Below, in pieces: positions 9,312-17,835 of a stretch of DNA of 64,000 nucleotides. The translations under genes were made by a program, and so were the position numbers. Origin of the DNA: Pseudofrankia sp. DC12 (GTDB taxonomy: Bacteria > Actinomycetota > Actinomycetes > Frankiales > Frankiaceae); the NCBI RefSeq assembly GCF_000966285.1, contig NZ_KQ031391.1:6014430-6078429 (forward strand), read 5' to 3'. Under the pieces are notes generated by a model, which saw only the letters and a list, made by a program, of their open reading frames with translations, was not told where the DNA came from and did no database searches. Every line of letters begins with the position of its first letter. The stretch's first letter is position 1.

Positions 9312-9494
9312 ATGGGCGGCCGAGTGGTGGAGACAGGACGATCCGGCAGTCGGCGGGCCGAGACGGTGTGCTTCCTCGTCATCTTCATCGCGCTGCAGAC
9401 TGTCACGATCTTGTTTGTCGAGAATGGCGACAGCCTGGTTGCGGACTTCGTCGCCGCCTTTGTCGTCGCGGTGTTCTCGCGCTGCGTGGCGTGA
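9312..9494 (+). CDS. Small hydrophobic protein, unrecognised
   Basis: A 60-codon frame with one long hydrophobic stretch (VCFLVIFIALQTVTILFV, then DFVAAFVVAVFS) and strong third-position GC bias. I recognise no family. GGGAGG abuts the ATG at 9312; a GTG at 9324 or 9327 may be the true start. A promoter-like TTGCCC (about 9226) / TACTCT (9251-9256) pair with an 18-base spacer lies upstream. Probably a single-pass or hairpin membrane peptide. Confidence 0.5.
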   Translation: MGGRVVETGRSGSRRAETVCFLVIFIALQTVTILFVENGDSLVADFVAAFVVAVFSRCVA

Positions 9495-9550
9495 CTGGTT
9501 TTCGGCCGGCGCCGCCGCGCGCGTCCGTGACAGCGCGTCAGGTGAATCCG

Positions 9551-10456
9551 TCAGGCGGCGCGGCTGGGCCGCAGGCAGCGCTCCAGGAAGGTCGCGGCCG
9601 TCGTCGACAACGGGCGGTCGATCGGAATCCCGATCGCCAGCTGATAGCGCGGCGGATGCGGCTCAATAGGCACGTATCGCAGATCGCTCGCCTGGTCGGC
9701 GAGCGATCCCGGGACGAACGCGACCCCGAGCCGGTGGCGGACGAAATCGACGACGGTCGCCAGGTCGGTGAGCTCCAGTTCGGGCGGACGCCGGGGTAGT
9801 CCGGCGGCCGCGTAGGCGCGGTCCACGGCGGCCCGCACCCCCCAGCCGGCCGGGAACTCGATCAGGCCCAGCTCGCCGGTCTCGGGCAGGGTCAGCGCCT
9901 CCCGGCCGGCCAGCGGGTGGTCCGCCGCGCAGGCGAGCACGAGGGTCTCGGTCCGCAGCGTGTACAGCCGCACGCCCGGAACCGGGCCAGTCGCCGCGAG
10001 CACGGCCAGGTCCAGCTCGCCCTCGCGCAGCTTCGCCTCCTGCGCCGGCTGTCCCGTCCGGCAGCCGCCGGGGCCCGGCGCGGTCAGCCGGACCTGCACC
10101 AGTGGGTGCTCGGCCCGGAAGGCGGCCAGCGCCGCCAGCACGGCGCGCGGGGTCAGACCGTCCGGGATGCCGATCGCCAGTGTCCCGCGGGCGCCGTCAC
10201 GTACCTCCGTCACCACCTGACGGGCCTGCCGGACCGCGCCGAGGACCCGGCGCGCCTCCGGGATCAGCGCCCGGCCGGCCTCGGTCAGCTCGACGTGCTG
10301 CGTCGTGCGCTCGAACAGGTCGACGCCCAGTTCCCGTTCCAGCGAGCGGATCGACGCCGACACGCCGGACTGCACCATGTGCAGCCGCGTGGCGGCCCTG
10401 GTGAACCCGCCCTCCTCGGCGACCGCGAGGAAATGCTCCAACCTGCGTGGCTCCAC
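9551..10456 (-). CDS. LysR-type transcriptional regulator
   Basis: 301 residues with an N-terminal winged HTH (LEHFLAVAEEGGFTRAATRL, SGVSASIRSLERELGVDLFE, residues 5-55) and an effector domain (about residues 90-295) containing the typical LAIGIPD opening and GLIEFPAGWGVR. The length is standard. LysR proteins often control the gene across the divergent gap, but here the facing gene (FkbM methyltransferase, about 200 bases away) is not an obvious metabolic target. The effector is unknown. Confidence 0.9.
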   Translation of the reverse strand: MEPRRLEHFLAVAEEGGFTRAATRLHMVQSGVSASIRSLERELGVDLFERTTQHVELTEAGRALIPEARRVLGAVRQARQVVTEVRDGARGTLAIGIPDGLTPRAVLAALAAFRAEHPLVQVRLTAPGPGGCRTGQPAQEAKLREGELDLAVLAATGPVPGVRLYTLRTETLVLACAADHPLAGREALTLPETGELGLIEFPAGWGVRAAVDRAYAAAGLPRRPPELELTDLATVVDFVRHRLGVAFVPGSLADQASDLRYVPIEPHPPRYQLAIGIPIDRPLSTTAATFLERCLRPSRAA

Positions 10457-10641
10457 GCCGCGTCAGACGTCGCCGCGGCGGTCGAAGTTGCGCGGTCCCA
10501 GGCACTCCAGGTCCCGGGAAGGGTGTGACCAGGCACGAGGCGCGCCCGACGCACCGCTGCTCGCGGCGCCGTTCCGTCCGGTTGTGGCCGGGGCTTCGGC
10601 CGTAACACGCCCCTGGTCGCGTCCGCCCGAGGTTGCGGTCG

Positions 10642-10647
10642 TATGGT
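10642..10647 (+). promoter_or_regulatory. -10 box of a leaderless gene
   Basis: TATGGT ends six bases before the ATG at 10654, so transcription should start at or next to the start codon. No Shine-Dalgarno sequence is present. Confidence 0.5.
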
Positions 10648-10653
10648 GCGCCC

Positions 10654-11406
10654 ATGGTGAAGGCAAACCCTCGTTGGGTCGCGCGCAACGTCGTGCGCCG
10701 CGTCCCGCCGGCGAACGCGCATATGCCGCTGAACATGTGGGCCAGCCTCTGGGGGGGCGCCAACGGCCCGGGGATCGACGCGGTCTCGATCGTCAAGCGG
10801 ATCGCCGACCGGGCCGGCCGACCGCTGTCCGTCGTCCAGATCGGGGCGAACGACGGCGAGATGGGCGACCCGATCCATGACGTGATCGTCGGCCACGGCT
10901 GGCACGGAGTCGTCGTCGAGCCGCTGCCGCATCTGTTCACCGCGCTGACCAACTCCTACCGGGGCGTGCCGGGCATCAGCTGCGAGCGGACGGCGATCGG
11001 CGCCGAGGAGGGGACGGCGACGATGTACGCCGTCCACTGGAAGCCGAGCGACCCGGTCTGGGTGATCGGGCTCAGCTCGCTGCGCCGCGAGGTCGTCCTG
11101 GAGTCCAAGATCCTGATCCCGGACATCGAGGAGCGGATCGAGGAGATCCAGGTCCCGGTCATGCGGCTGTCGACGCTGCTGGCCAAGCACCGGATCGACC
11201 ACATCGATCTCCTGCAGATCGACACCGAGGGCTTCGACTTCGAGATCATCCAGCAGATCGACTTCGCCAGCTCGTGGGCGCCGCGACACCTGATCTACGA
11301 GGCCTGCCACCTGGGCGTCGACCTGGCGAAGGCCCGGGCGCTGCTCCGGAACGCCGGCTACAAGATCTTCCCTGCCGGCTACGACGACTACGCCTTCCGC
11401 CCCTGA
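10654..11406 (+). CDS. FkbM-family SAM-dependent methyltransferase
   Basis: 250 residues. The SAM site is visible as VVQIGANDGEMGDP (about residue 60) and the acidic strand-2 end VVVEPLP; HIDLLQIDTEGFDFEII is the hallmark FkbM motif. The family O-methylates sugars, polyketides or lipids. There is no biosynthetic partner nearby, so the substrate is unknown. The ATG at 10654 was chosen because a TATGGT -10 box lies six bases before it; a TTG at 10633 is in frame but less likely. Confidence 0.88.
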   Translation: MVKANPRWVARNVVRRVPPANAHMPLNMWASLWGGANGPGIDAVSIVKRIADRAGRPLSVVQIGANDGEMGDPIHDVIVGHGWHGVVVEPLPHLFTALTNSYRGVPGISCERTAIGAEEGTATMYAVHWKPSDPVWVIGLSSLRREVVLESKILIPDIEERIEEIQVPVMRLSTLLAKHRIDHIDLLQIDTEGFDFEIIQQIDFASSWAPRHLIYEACHLGVDLAKARALLRNAGYKIFPAGYDDYAFRP

Positions 11407-11574
11407 CCGCTGGGCCGGATGACCGGTCCCGACTCGACCTCACTCTCGGTCGTTGATCGTTCTCTTAATCGCCGCAACTGTGGACGATTTTGGGCTAGTC
11501 CTTACATTCCGCCCTTGCCCGTCGTGGCGGTCCCCGCCTGTGGGATGCTGGTCCGGCGCGCTTGAGAGGAATCG

Positions 11575-13572
11575 ATGGGCGACGGGCGGGACTCGGTTGA
11601 TCTGGCCGAACTATTCGGCCTTGATGGCGGGCGCGTGCATATCGGCCGCCCGCTTGGCGACGCCGGCCAGGGCCGGCTCTACGCCCGGAAGGGGCATCCC
11701 GGGACGGCGGTGAAGCTGTTCAGTCCCGCCTTCCTTCTCCGGTCGGCCGCGGACCTGCGCGCGAAGCTGACCTGGATGATCGCCCACCCGCCCGTGGATG
11801 TCATCGGCCGTTACCGGTTCGCCTGGCCACGGGAGCTGGTCGTCGACCGGACCGGCGCGCTCGCCGGCTACACGCTGCCCGGGCCGCTCGACGGGGTCGA
11901 GCTGCGGGCCCTGTTCGTCCGCCCCCGCCAGACCGCTCCCGAGGCCCGGCCGCCGGACTGGCTCGTCGGTCCGCCTGCCCAGCGGCCCTACCGGGCCGAC
12001 CGGCCGCGGGTCGCCCGCGACTGGCGGCTGCTGGCCCGGGCGGCGGCGAACCTGGCGGCCGCGACGGCCGTGCTGCACGAGCGCGGCTACGTTGTCGGCG
12101 ACTTCCATGACGGCCTGGTCCGGGTGAACGCCCAGGGCGGGATCACCCTCGTCGACTGCGACGCGGCGCAGGTGAGCGTGCCGGACCCGTTGGGCCCCAT
12201 CGGCCTGCCGGACGTCACCGGGCAGCGGGAGATCCCGGGGCCGGCAGCGGCGGCGCCGCGGGGCGCCGCCGCCCCGGAGGGCGGTCACGTGTACCGGGCG
12301 CCGGTCGGCCGGCCCGAGTTCATGCCGGCGGAGCTGCTCGCCGAACGCGGCCGGCCGCTGGGCCCCGGCGCCGACGACTACGCGCTCGCGGTCCACTGCT
12401 TCGCCCTGCTGCTCGGCGGCCATCGGCCCTACACCGGGATCTGGCGGGCCGCGGGCGCCGAGCCCGCACCGCTGGGCCTGGCCCGGCTCGGGCTCTACGC
12501 GCTGGCCGGCGGCGGCCGCCTCGACCCGCCAGCCGGCATGGCACCGGCCGAGGTGCTGCCGGATGAGCTGCTGACCCTGTTCGAGCGCGCTTTCGGCCCC
12601 GAAGCAGGGGCGCGCCAGCCACGTCCGGCGGCCGTCGAATGGCGCGACGGGCTGCGCGGGCTGGCCGACGGCCTCGTGACGTGCGCGCGGAAGCAGACCC
12701 ATCACTACCGTTCAGGCCTCGACGCCTGTCCGTGGTGCGCCGGCGAAGACCAGGCCCGGACGCGTACCGCCGCGCTGGTGCCGGCCGCCCTGCCCACGGC
12801 GACGCCAGGCCCGTCGCGGACGGTCGTGACGCCGCCGCGCCGGGCCGTGCCGCGGCCGCCGGCGAGCCCGGCCCGGACGGCCGGTTCGGGGCGCCCGCCC
12901 GGCCCCCGGCACCGGACGCCCCCGCGGCCTGAGCCCCGGCGGCGGGCCGGCAAGGTGGGCGCCGCCGTGCTGTGCCTGCTCGGCGCGGCACTGATGGCGC
13001 TCACCATCTTCGGCGCCGTCGACCAGCCGTCGGCTACCGATCAGTCCCGGCGGGACTCCGGCCGGCCGGCCCCGGGTGGCGCGTCCGTCGCCGGCGCCGC
13101 CGCGGCGCCGGCGACGCCCTCGGGCAGCCCGACGGCCGGCCGGCTGGCGGCGATCTGGCCCTGGCTCGGCCGTTGGCAGAGCGTCGCGAGCTCGCCGCTG
13201 CCAGGCTTCGGCCTGGAGATCGAGGACCAGGGCGTGACGGGTGACCGGGAGGAGATCACGGCCACCGAGACGTCCGGGACCTGCCCGGTCCGCTATCACG
13301 GCACGGTCCGGGCGCCGCGGGACGGGCCGATCTCGGCCTACCCCACCGACGCGTCGGTGGACCTCACGCTCGACGCGTCGCTGCCCGCCGGCCAGGATCC
13401 GAAAGGCTGCGCGCTGCTGCCCGACCCGTCGTCCTACGCCGACGCCGGCGGCACGCTGACCAGCCCCGGCGTCATCCGGTTCCAGGTCACGGGTGCGATC
13501 GACGATCTCGCTCAGGCCCGCGTGATCGTGCGCCCTGGCGAGTCGGTCGCGTTGATACTGCAGCGCGCCTAG
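11575..13572 (+). CDS. Membrane-anchored protein-kinase-like protein with zinc-ribbon-like hinge
   Basis: 665 residues in four parts. The first is a kinase-like N-terminal domain with the catalytic-loop equivalent GDFHDGLVRVN (about residue 175) and the metal-loop equivalent LVDCDAAQV, plus GRPEFMPAELL in the substrate-loop position; the normal glycine loop is reduced to GDAGQGRLY. This style matches YegI-like kinases. The second is a Cys motif C-x14-C-x2-C at about residues 370-388. The third is a Pro/Arg-rich linker and one transmembrane helix at about 458-480. The fourth is an outside domain of about 140 residues with two Cys. ATG 11575 follows GAGAGGA. Activity and ligand are unknown. Its stop overlaps the convergent sigma gene. 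Confidence 0.75.
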   Translation: MGDGRDSVDLAELFGLDGGRVHIGRPLGDAGQGRLYARKGHPGTAVKLFSPAFLLRSAADLRAKLTWMIAHPPVDVIGRYRFAWPRELVVDRTGALAGYTLPGPLDGVELRALFVRPRQTAPEARPPDWLVGPPAQRPYRADRPRVARDWRLLARAAANLAAATAVLHERGYVVGDFHDGLVRVNAQGGITLVDCDAAQVSVPDPLGPIGLPDVTGQREIPGPAAAAPRGAAAPEGGHVYRAPVGRPEFMPAELLAERGRPLGPGADDYALAVHCFALLLGGHRPYTGIWRAAGAEPAPLGLARLGLYALAGGGRLDPPAGMAPAEVLPDELLTLFERAFGPEAGARQPRPAAVEWRDGLRGLADGLVTCARKQTHHYRSGLDACPWCAGEDQARTRTAALVPAALPTATPGPSRTVVTPPRRAVPRPPASPARTAGSGRPPGPRHRTPPRPEPRRRAGKVGAAVLCLLGAALMALTIFGAVDQPSATDQSRRDSGRPAPGGASVAGAAAAPATPSGSPTAGRLAAIWPWLGRWQSVASSPLPGFGLEIEDQGVTGDREEITATETSGTCPVRYHGTVRAPRDGPISAYPTDASVDLTLDASLPAGQDPKGCALLPDPSSYADAGGTLTSPGVIRFQVTGAIDDLAQARVIVRPGESVALILQRA

Positions 13573-14861
13573 CGCCCGCCCCGGGTGGCGTCGTCCGCTC
13601 CGGGCACGGCGGACTGCTCCTCGGCCTTGGCGAGCAGGTAACGGCGCTCGGGCTCGCTCGCCGTGCGCTCGGCCGCGGCGCGGAAGTCCGCGCCGGCGCC
13701 GGCGCGGTCGCCGGTCTGCTCGCGCAGGTGGGCGCGCACGGCGAGCAGCCGGTGGTGGGCTGCCAGCTGGCCGCCGGCCAGCTCGTCGACGGCTTCGAGG
13801 GCCGCCGCCGCGCCGCGGACCTGGCTGAGCACCACCGCCCGGTTCAGCGCGACCATCGGGTTCGGCGCGATCCGCTCCAGCAGGTCGTAGAGGCCAAGGA
13901 TCTGCGGCCAGTCGGTGGCGTCCGTGTCGGCCGTCTCGGCGTGCACCGCGGCGATGGCGGCCTGCACCTGGTAGGCGCCGACCGGGCCGACCGGCAGGGC
14001 CTGCTCCACCAGCGTGAGGCCCTCGGCGATCAGCTCCCGGTCCCAGCGGGACCGGTCCTGCTCGGCGAGCGGCACCAGCCGGCCGTCGGCACCGGCCCGG
14101 GCAGGGCGCCGCGCGTCCGTGAGCACCATCAGCGCCAGCAGCCCCAGCACTTCGGAGTGGGCTGGCGCCCCGGCGGGCACCAGCCGGGTCAGCCAACGGG
14201 TCAGCCGGATCGCCTCGTCGGACAGCGCCGGGGCGGTGAGGTCGGCGCCGGAGCTCGCGGTGTAGCCCTCGTTGAAGATCAGGTACAGGACGTGCAGGAC
14301 GGCGCGCAGCCGGGCGTCGTACTCGGTGCCGGTGGCCGGCAGCCGGAACTCGGCGCCGGCGGCGCGCACGCTCTGCTTCGCCCGGCTGATCCGCTGCGCC
14401 ATCGTCGCCTCGGGGACGAGGAACGCGGTCGCGACCTGCGCCGTCGTCAGGCCGCCGACCGCCCGCAGGGTCAGCGCCACCTGGCTCGGTGGCGACAGCG
14501 CCGGGTGGCAGCACAGGAACAGCAGGCGCAGCGAGTCGTCCAGGTCAGCGGGTCGGTCGGCGTCCGCCGCGGCGGCGACCAGCTCTCCCGCGGGAGTGGC
14601 CAGCGCCAGCCCCTCCTCGCGGCGCCGGCGGGCGGACTCGGCCCTGATCGCGTCGATCACCCGCCGGCCGGCCACCGCCGCGAGCCAGCTGCGCGGGCTG
14701 TCCGGGACGCCGTCCGCCGGCCAGCCCGTCGCCGCGGCCAGCAGGGCCTCCTGGACGGCGTCCTCGCACAGCTCGAACTGGGTCGGGTACCGGCGCAGCA
14801 GCCCGCCGAGGACCCGCGGCGCCAGCTCGCGCAGCAGGTCCTCGACGGGGCGGCCGGCCAT
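13569..14861 (-). CDS. ECF42-type RNA polymerase sigma factor with long C-terminal domain
   Basis: 430 residues: sigma region 2 (CEDAVQEALLAAATGWP, SPRSWLAAVAGRRVIDAIR), region 4 (SPPSQVALTLRAVGGLTTAQ, TMAQRISRAK) and then about 230 residues of helical, TPR-like extension (HVLYLIFNEGYTASSG, IAPNPMVALNRAVVLSQV). This is the ECF42 layout, in which the extension is needed for activity and no anti-sigma factor is used. The gene starts three bases after the YCII gene ends, so the two form an operon; YCII/DGPF neighbours are the usual ECF42 partners. It ends tail-to-tail with the kinase-like gene, stops overlapping. Confidence 0.92.
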   Translation of the reverse strand: MAGRPVEDLLRELAPRVLGGLLRRYPTQFELCEDAVQEALLAAATGWPADGVPDSPRSWLAAVAGRRVIDAIRAESARRRREEGLALATPAGELVAAAADADRPADLDDSLRLLFLCCHPALSPPSQVALTLRAVGGLTTAQVATAFLVPEATMAQRISRAKQSVRAAGAEFRLPATGTEYDARLRAVLHVLYLIFNEGYTASSGADLTAPALSDEAIRLTRWLTRLVPAGAPAHSEVLGLLALMVLTDARRPARAGADGRLVPLAEQDRSRWDRELIAEGLTLVEQALPVGPVGAYQVQAAIAAVHAETADTDATDWPQILGLYDLLERIAPNPMVALNRAVVLSQVRGAAAALEAVDELAGGQLAAHHRLLAVRAHLREQTGDRAGAGADFRAAAERTASEPERRYLLAKAEEQSAVPGADDATRGGR

Positions 14862-14864
14862 CGG

Positions 14865-15233
14865 CTACGACCGCTGGGGAGCCGGCGACTCGTGGGGGAG
14901 CGGGACCAGCTCGACAGCCTCGTGCGAGGCCCACGGGAGGTCGGCCGCGATCTCGACCGCCCGTGCCTCGTCCGGGACGTCGAGGATGTAGAAGCTGCCC
15001 ATGAACTCCTTGGTCTCCAGGTACGGGCCGTCGGTGATGGCCGGCACCCCGTCGCGGACCCGGATGACCTTCACGTCGGCCTCGGTCCCGGAGCCGTAGG
15101 CGCCGATCAGCTCGCCGGAGTCGAAGTACTTGCGGTTGAACGCCTCCTGCGCGGCGATGGCGGCCGGCCACTCCTCCGGCGGGATCGCCGCCCAGGTCTC
15201 GTCGCTTCCGTAGATCGTCACCAGGTACTTCAT
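14865..15233 (-). CDS. YCII-related (DGPF-type) protein
   Basis: 122 residues starting MKYLVTIYGSDETW, with the family core ITDGPYLETKEFMGSFYILD at about residues 65-85. Standard single-domain length. The ATG at 15233 has GGAG in front of it. Proteins of this kind are encoded beside ECF42 sigma factors and are thought to be part of that signalling module or its regulon; their chemistry is unresolved. It is the first gene of the two-gene operon here. Confidence 0.9.
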   Translation of the reverse strand: MKYLVTIYGSDETWAAIPPEEWPAAIAAQEAFNRKYFDSGELIGAYGSGTEADVKVIRVRDGVPAITDGPYLETKEFMGSFYILDVPDEARAVEIAADLPWASHEAVELVPLPHESPAPQRS

Positions 15234-15399
15234 GGTCGGAACTCCTGCCGTCTCTGGCGCCGCCTCCCGGCGCCGACACCACGAGGTCGAGGCCGCACCT
15301 CCATTCTCTACACCCGGGCGGGATGAGTGACATAGGTCACAGATCGCCGGTGGTGGCCGGCCCGGTGGTGGTCTCCCAGCCGGCCAGCTGACTGGTACG

Positions 15400-15797
15400 T
15401 CGCCTGCGGCCAACCGGCCGCCGGCCGGGAGGGGTGGTCATCACGAGCGAGGCGGGCCGGCCGCGCCTGACGAGCGTGGGCAAACGCGGCCATACGGGCT
15501 GGCGTCGGCGGATGGCCGTTCAGCCCGGCCGGCACCACCGCCGCGGCGAGATCGTGCGTGACAAGCGCGGCCAGTTGCCCGGCGGGCAGCCGCTCCAGCA
15601 ACGGCAGGCCGAGGACGAGCCCGTGGCAGGACCGCCGCCGTGGTGACCGCCACGACCGGGGCGGCTGGCAGACCATCGCCTCCGGTGTCGGGAGGACGTG
15701 AACCAGGACGGGCCGGCTGACCCCAAGCCGGTCGGCAACCTCGCTCACGAGCGCCTGCAGGTCCGGCTCCTTCTCGCAGGCGCGGCCATCCCCGACC
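15400..15797 (-). pseudogene. M48-like metallopeptidase remnant
   Basis: One frame shows VSEVADRLGVSRPVLVHVLP and, after a jumbled stretch, GLVLGLPLLERLPAGQLAAL then VTHDLA. Together these resemble the run-up to the zinc motif of actinobacterial M48 peptidases, but HELGH is degraded to THDLA and nothing recognisable follows. There is no start codon with an RBS. A decayed fragment is the best reading; the family call is tentative. Confidence 0.4.
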
Positions 15798-15887
15798 CGT
15801 GATCGTCACTTGGGTGCCGGGGTGGTCGTGGGAAGGGGCCCGGTCACGGCTACCGGAGACTCCTGCTGGCCTAGTCGGGCCCTGAGC

Positions 15888-16929
15888 CTACCGGCGGACA
15901 ATCGCCTCGTAGCTGGTTCGCGCCGTCCTCGCCACGCCGTGCCAGCCCTCCAGGCCCTCGGCCCACGCGTTCGAGTTCGAGTTCGAGTAGAACATGAAGG
16001 CGGTGCCCATGAACCGCGGCGGGCCCCAGCCCAGCGCCTTGAACGCGGCGGCGAAATGGAACGTCGAGTAGCCGTAGCCCATGTAGACGATGGCCTCGGC
16101 GCCCTGCGCGCGCATCGTCTCAAGGCTCTCCTGGAAAGCCCCTGGGGTCCGGCCCGAGGCGGACCTCCTTGATGATCTCGACGCCGACGTTCTGCGCGGC
16201 CGTCCGGAAGTACTCGGAGTAGTGGTCTCCGGACGAGCCCTTCTCCCAGAAGAAGCCGACCTTGGTGTGCCCCTGCTGCGCGCACCAGTTGGCGCCCATC
16301 ACCGACTCGGTCGGGATGTCGCCGTTGGCGACCGTGAAGCAGTAGTCGCCGGCGAACTTGACGCTGCCGGTCCAGCCCAGGCACGCGACGCCGGTCCGGT
16401 TGACGGTGTCCATCAGGTTCAGCGAGTTGTCCGAGATCATCGGGCCGAGCACGACGACGCACCCGTCGTCGACCAGCTTCTGGTAGCCCCGGCGGACCTT
16501 CAGGTAGTTCTCCCGCGGCAGGCCGCGGGCGTCCGCTGTGATGACCTTCACTGGGCGGTCGTAGACGCCCTCGTTGAGCGCGTCCTCGATGGCGAGAATC
16601 GTCGAGTCGACCCAGTCGGACAGCAGCTGGCCGAGGTCCATGTCGACGAGGATGCCGATCTTCACCGGTTCGAACGGATCACCCTGGGTGGCCACTCCGC
16701 GGGTCGGCGGGTAGACGGCGATCGACTCGACGGCCTTCTCGCCGACCCGCCCGCCCCCCTCGTACCAGCGACCGTCCGGGTCGTTGTACGCGACGGTGTC
16801 GGTGCCCCGCTCGACCGTCGAGACGGCCCGGTCCGGCCGCGCGATCCCGTGGTCCACCGGCGCGGGGAACAGCCGCTGCGCGTACTGGGTCTGCTCCTGC
16901 TCGGGTGATGCCGGCCGGCTCCCGCTCAT
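15888..16929 (-). pseudogene. ABC transporter substrate-binding protein (Peripla_BP_6 type), one-base frameshift
   Basis: The N-terminal frame gives a type I periplasmic-binding fold (VKIGILVDMDLGQLLSDWVD, CVVVLGPMISDNSLNLMDTV, TKVGFFWEKGSSGDHYSEYF). At about 16145 it runs into a stop; removing one C from a CCCC run restores DPGAFQESLETMRAQGAEAI and reads on to 15888. Even repaired, the product is only about 346 residues and lacks a signal peptide or lipobox. The ATG at 16929 has GAGGAG six bases upstream. Homologues bind branched-chain amino acids or aromatic acids. No permease or ATPase gene is adjacent. The same family recurs at 41.7 kb and as a fragment at 55.4 kb. Confidence 0.75.
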
Positions 16930-17017
16930 CCGCGACTCCTCATCCACTGCCCACAGTTCAGGTGGCCGCCGCGCTTCGCGAGCGCCACCAGGCCCGCGCT
17001 CGCCCGGGCGGTCGAGA

Positions 17018-17042
17018 ATGATCGGATAGTATATACAATCAT
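17018..17042. promoter_or_regulatory. GTATATAC palindrome upstream of the binding-protein pseudogene
   Basis: An AT-rich island: ATGAT (17018-17022) and ATCAT (17038-17042) flank GTATATAC (17029-17036), about 90 bases before the start at 16929. TATAC-centred palindromes are typical of GntR-family operators; the regulator is not in the window as far as I can tell. Confidence 0.35.
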
Positions 17043-17065
17043 CCTAGAGTCGAGGGCTCGGAGTT

Positions 17066-17110
17066 GTCGGGCCGGGCGTGCCACCGTCGCGGTGGCACGC
17101 CCGGCCCGAC
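17066..17110 (-). terminator. 20-bp perfect stem-loop after the SLATT gene
   Basis: Bases 17066-17085 pair perfectly with 17091-17110 around the loop GTCGC. The hairpin begins 41 bases past the SLATT stop and separates it from the next leftward gene. Confidence 0.75.
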
Positions 17111-17151
17111 CGAATGCGGTGCCTGCCGGGGTCTGCGGGCGGGGACTGCCG

Positions 17152-17835
17152 CTACAGCGTGAGATCGGCGAACGACAGCTCGCCCGCGCCGTCCGCGGGC
17201 CCGCGGTCGGCGAGGGTGCGCAGGTCGGCCGTGAAGGAACGCAGGATCGCGAGCCGGTCGGGGATGGTCCCGTCCGCGGCGCCGGGGACGCACGCGGCCG
17301 TCCAGTCCTCCTGGAAGATCTCCAGCCGGCGTTGCGCCCGGGTCGCTGCCGAGTGGCCGCGCGCGGCCGCCGCGGACAGGCCGCAGACGTGCTCGATGGC
17401 CAGCAGCGCCAGCGCGGCGCCGAAGAACAGCGAGCACCAGGCCGCTCCCGCGATGTCGTGCCGAGAGGCCGCGATCACCGGCAGCAGCACGCCCACCGCC
17501 GCCAGCAGGACCGCCAGCACCCGTAGCAGGTGCGAGAGCGACCGAAGGTCGTGGCCACGGCGCCGGTGCCGGTCGGCGGCGTCGATGGCCTTGCGTTCCA
17601 GCCGCCGGTAGAGCGCGGCCAGGACCGCCTCGGTGTCCTTCCAGTCGCTGGACGAGACCACGGGAAGCAGGTCCGCGCTCCCGCTGCTGACCGGCCCTCC
17701 GATCGCCCGCGGCCGCCAGGCCAGCCACGGCGCCCGGTCGGTCGGCGCGACCGTGCCCGCGAATGCCGCGACGGGCGCGAGCGGCGAGCGCGGCCCCTGT
17801 GGCGGCGGCTGCGTCCTCGGACCCCACAACACCAT
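17152..17835 (-). CDS. SLATT-domain two-TM protein
   Basis: 227 residues. After a Pro-rich, poorly conserved start comes an amphipathic helix (LAALYRRLERKAIDAADRH), a membrane hairpin (SHLLRVLAVLLAAVGVLLPV and WCSLFFGAALALLAIEHVCG) and a conserved cytosolic tail (SAATRAQRRLEIFQEDWTAA). This is the SLATT architecture, a proposed pore-forming effector domain often linked to nucleotide-sensing (SMODS/SLOG) conflict systems. No CD-NTase, SLOG or other sensor gene is next to it, so it is an orphan. GGAGG precedes the ATG at 17835 by four bases; an AT-rich promoter region lies at 17850-17885. Confidence 0.7.
   Translation of the reverse strand: MVLWGPRTQPPPQGPRSPLAPVAAFAGTVAPTDRAPWLAWRPRAIGGPVSSGSADLLPVVSSSDWKDTEAVLAALYRRLERKAIDAADRHRRRGHDLRSLSHLLRVLAVLLAAVGVLLPVIAASRHDIAGAAWCSLFFGAALALLAIEHVCGLSAAAARGHSAATRAQRRLEIFQEDWTAACVPGAADGTIPDRLAILRSFTADLRTLADRGPADGAGELSFADLTL

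Noticed and set aside
15970-15990. Three TTCGAG hexamers
   Set aside because: They encode Ser-Asn repeats inside the binding-protein frame; too short to be a functional repeat or a tRNA T-arm.
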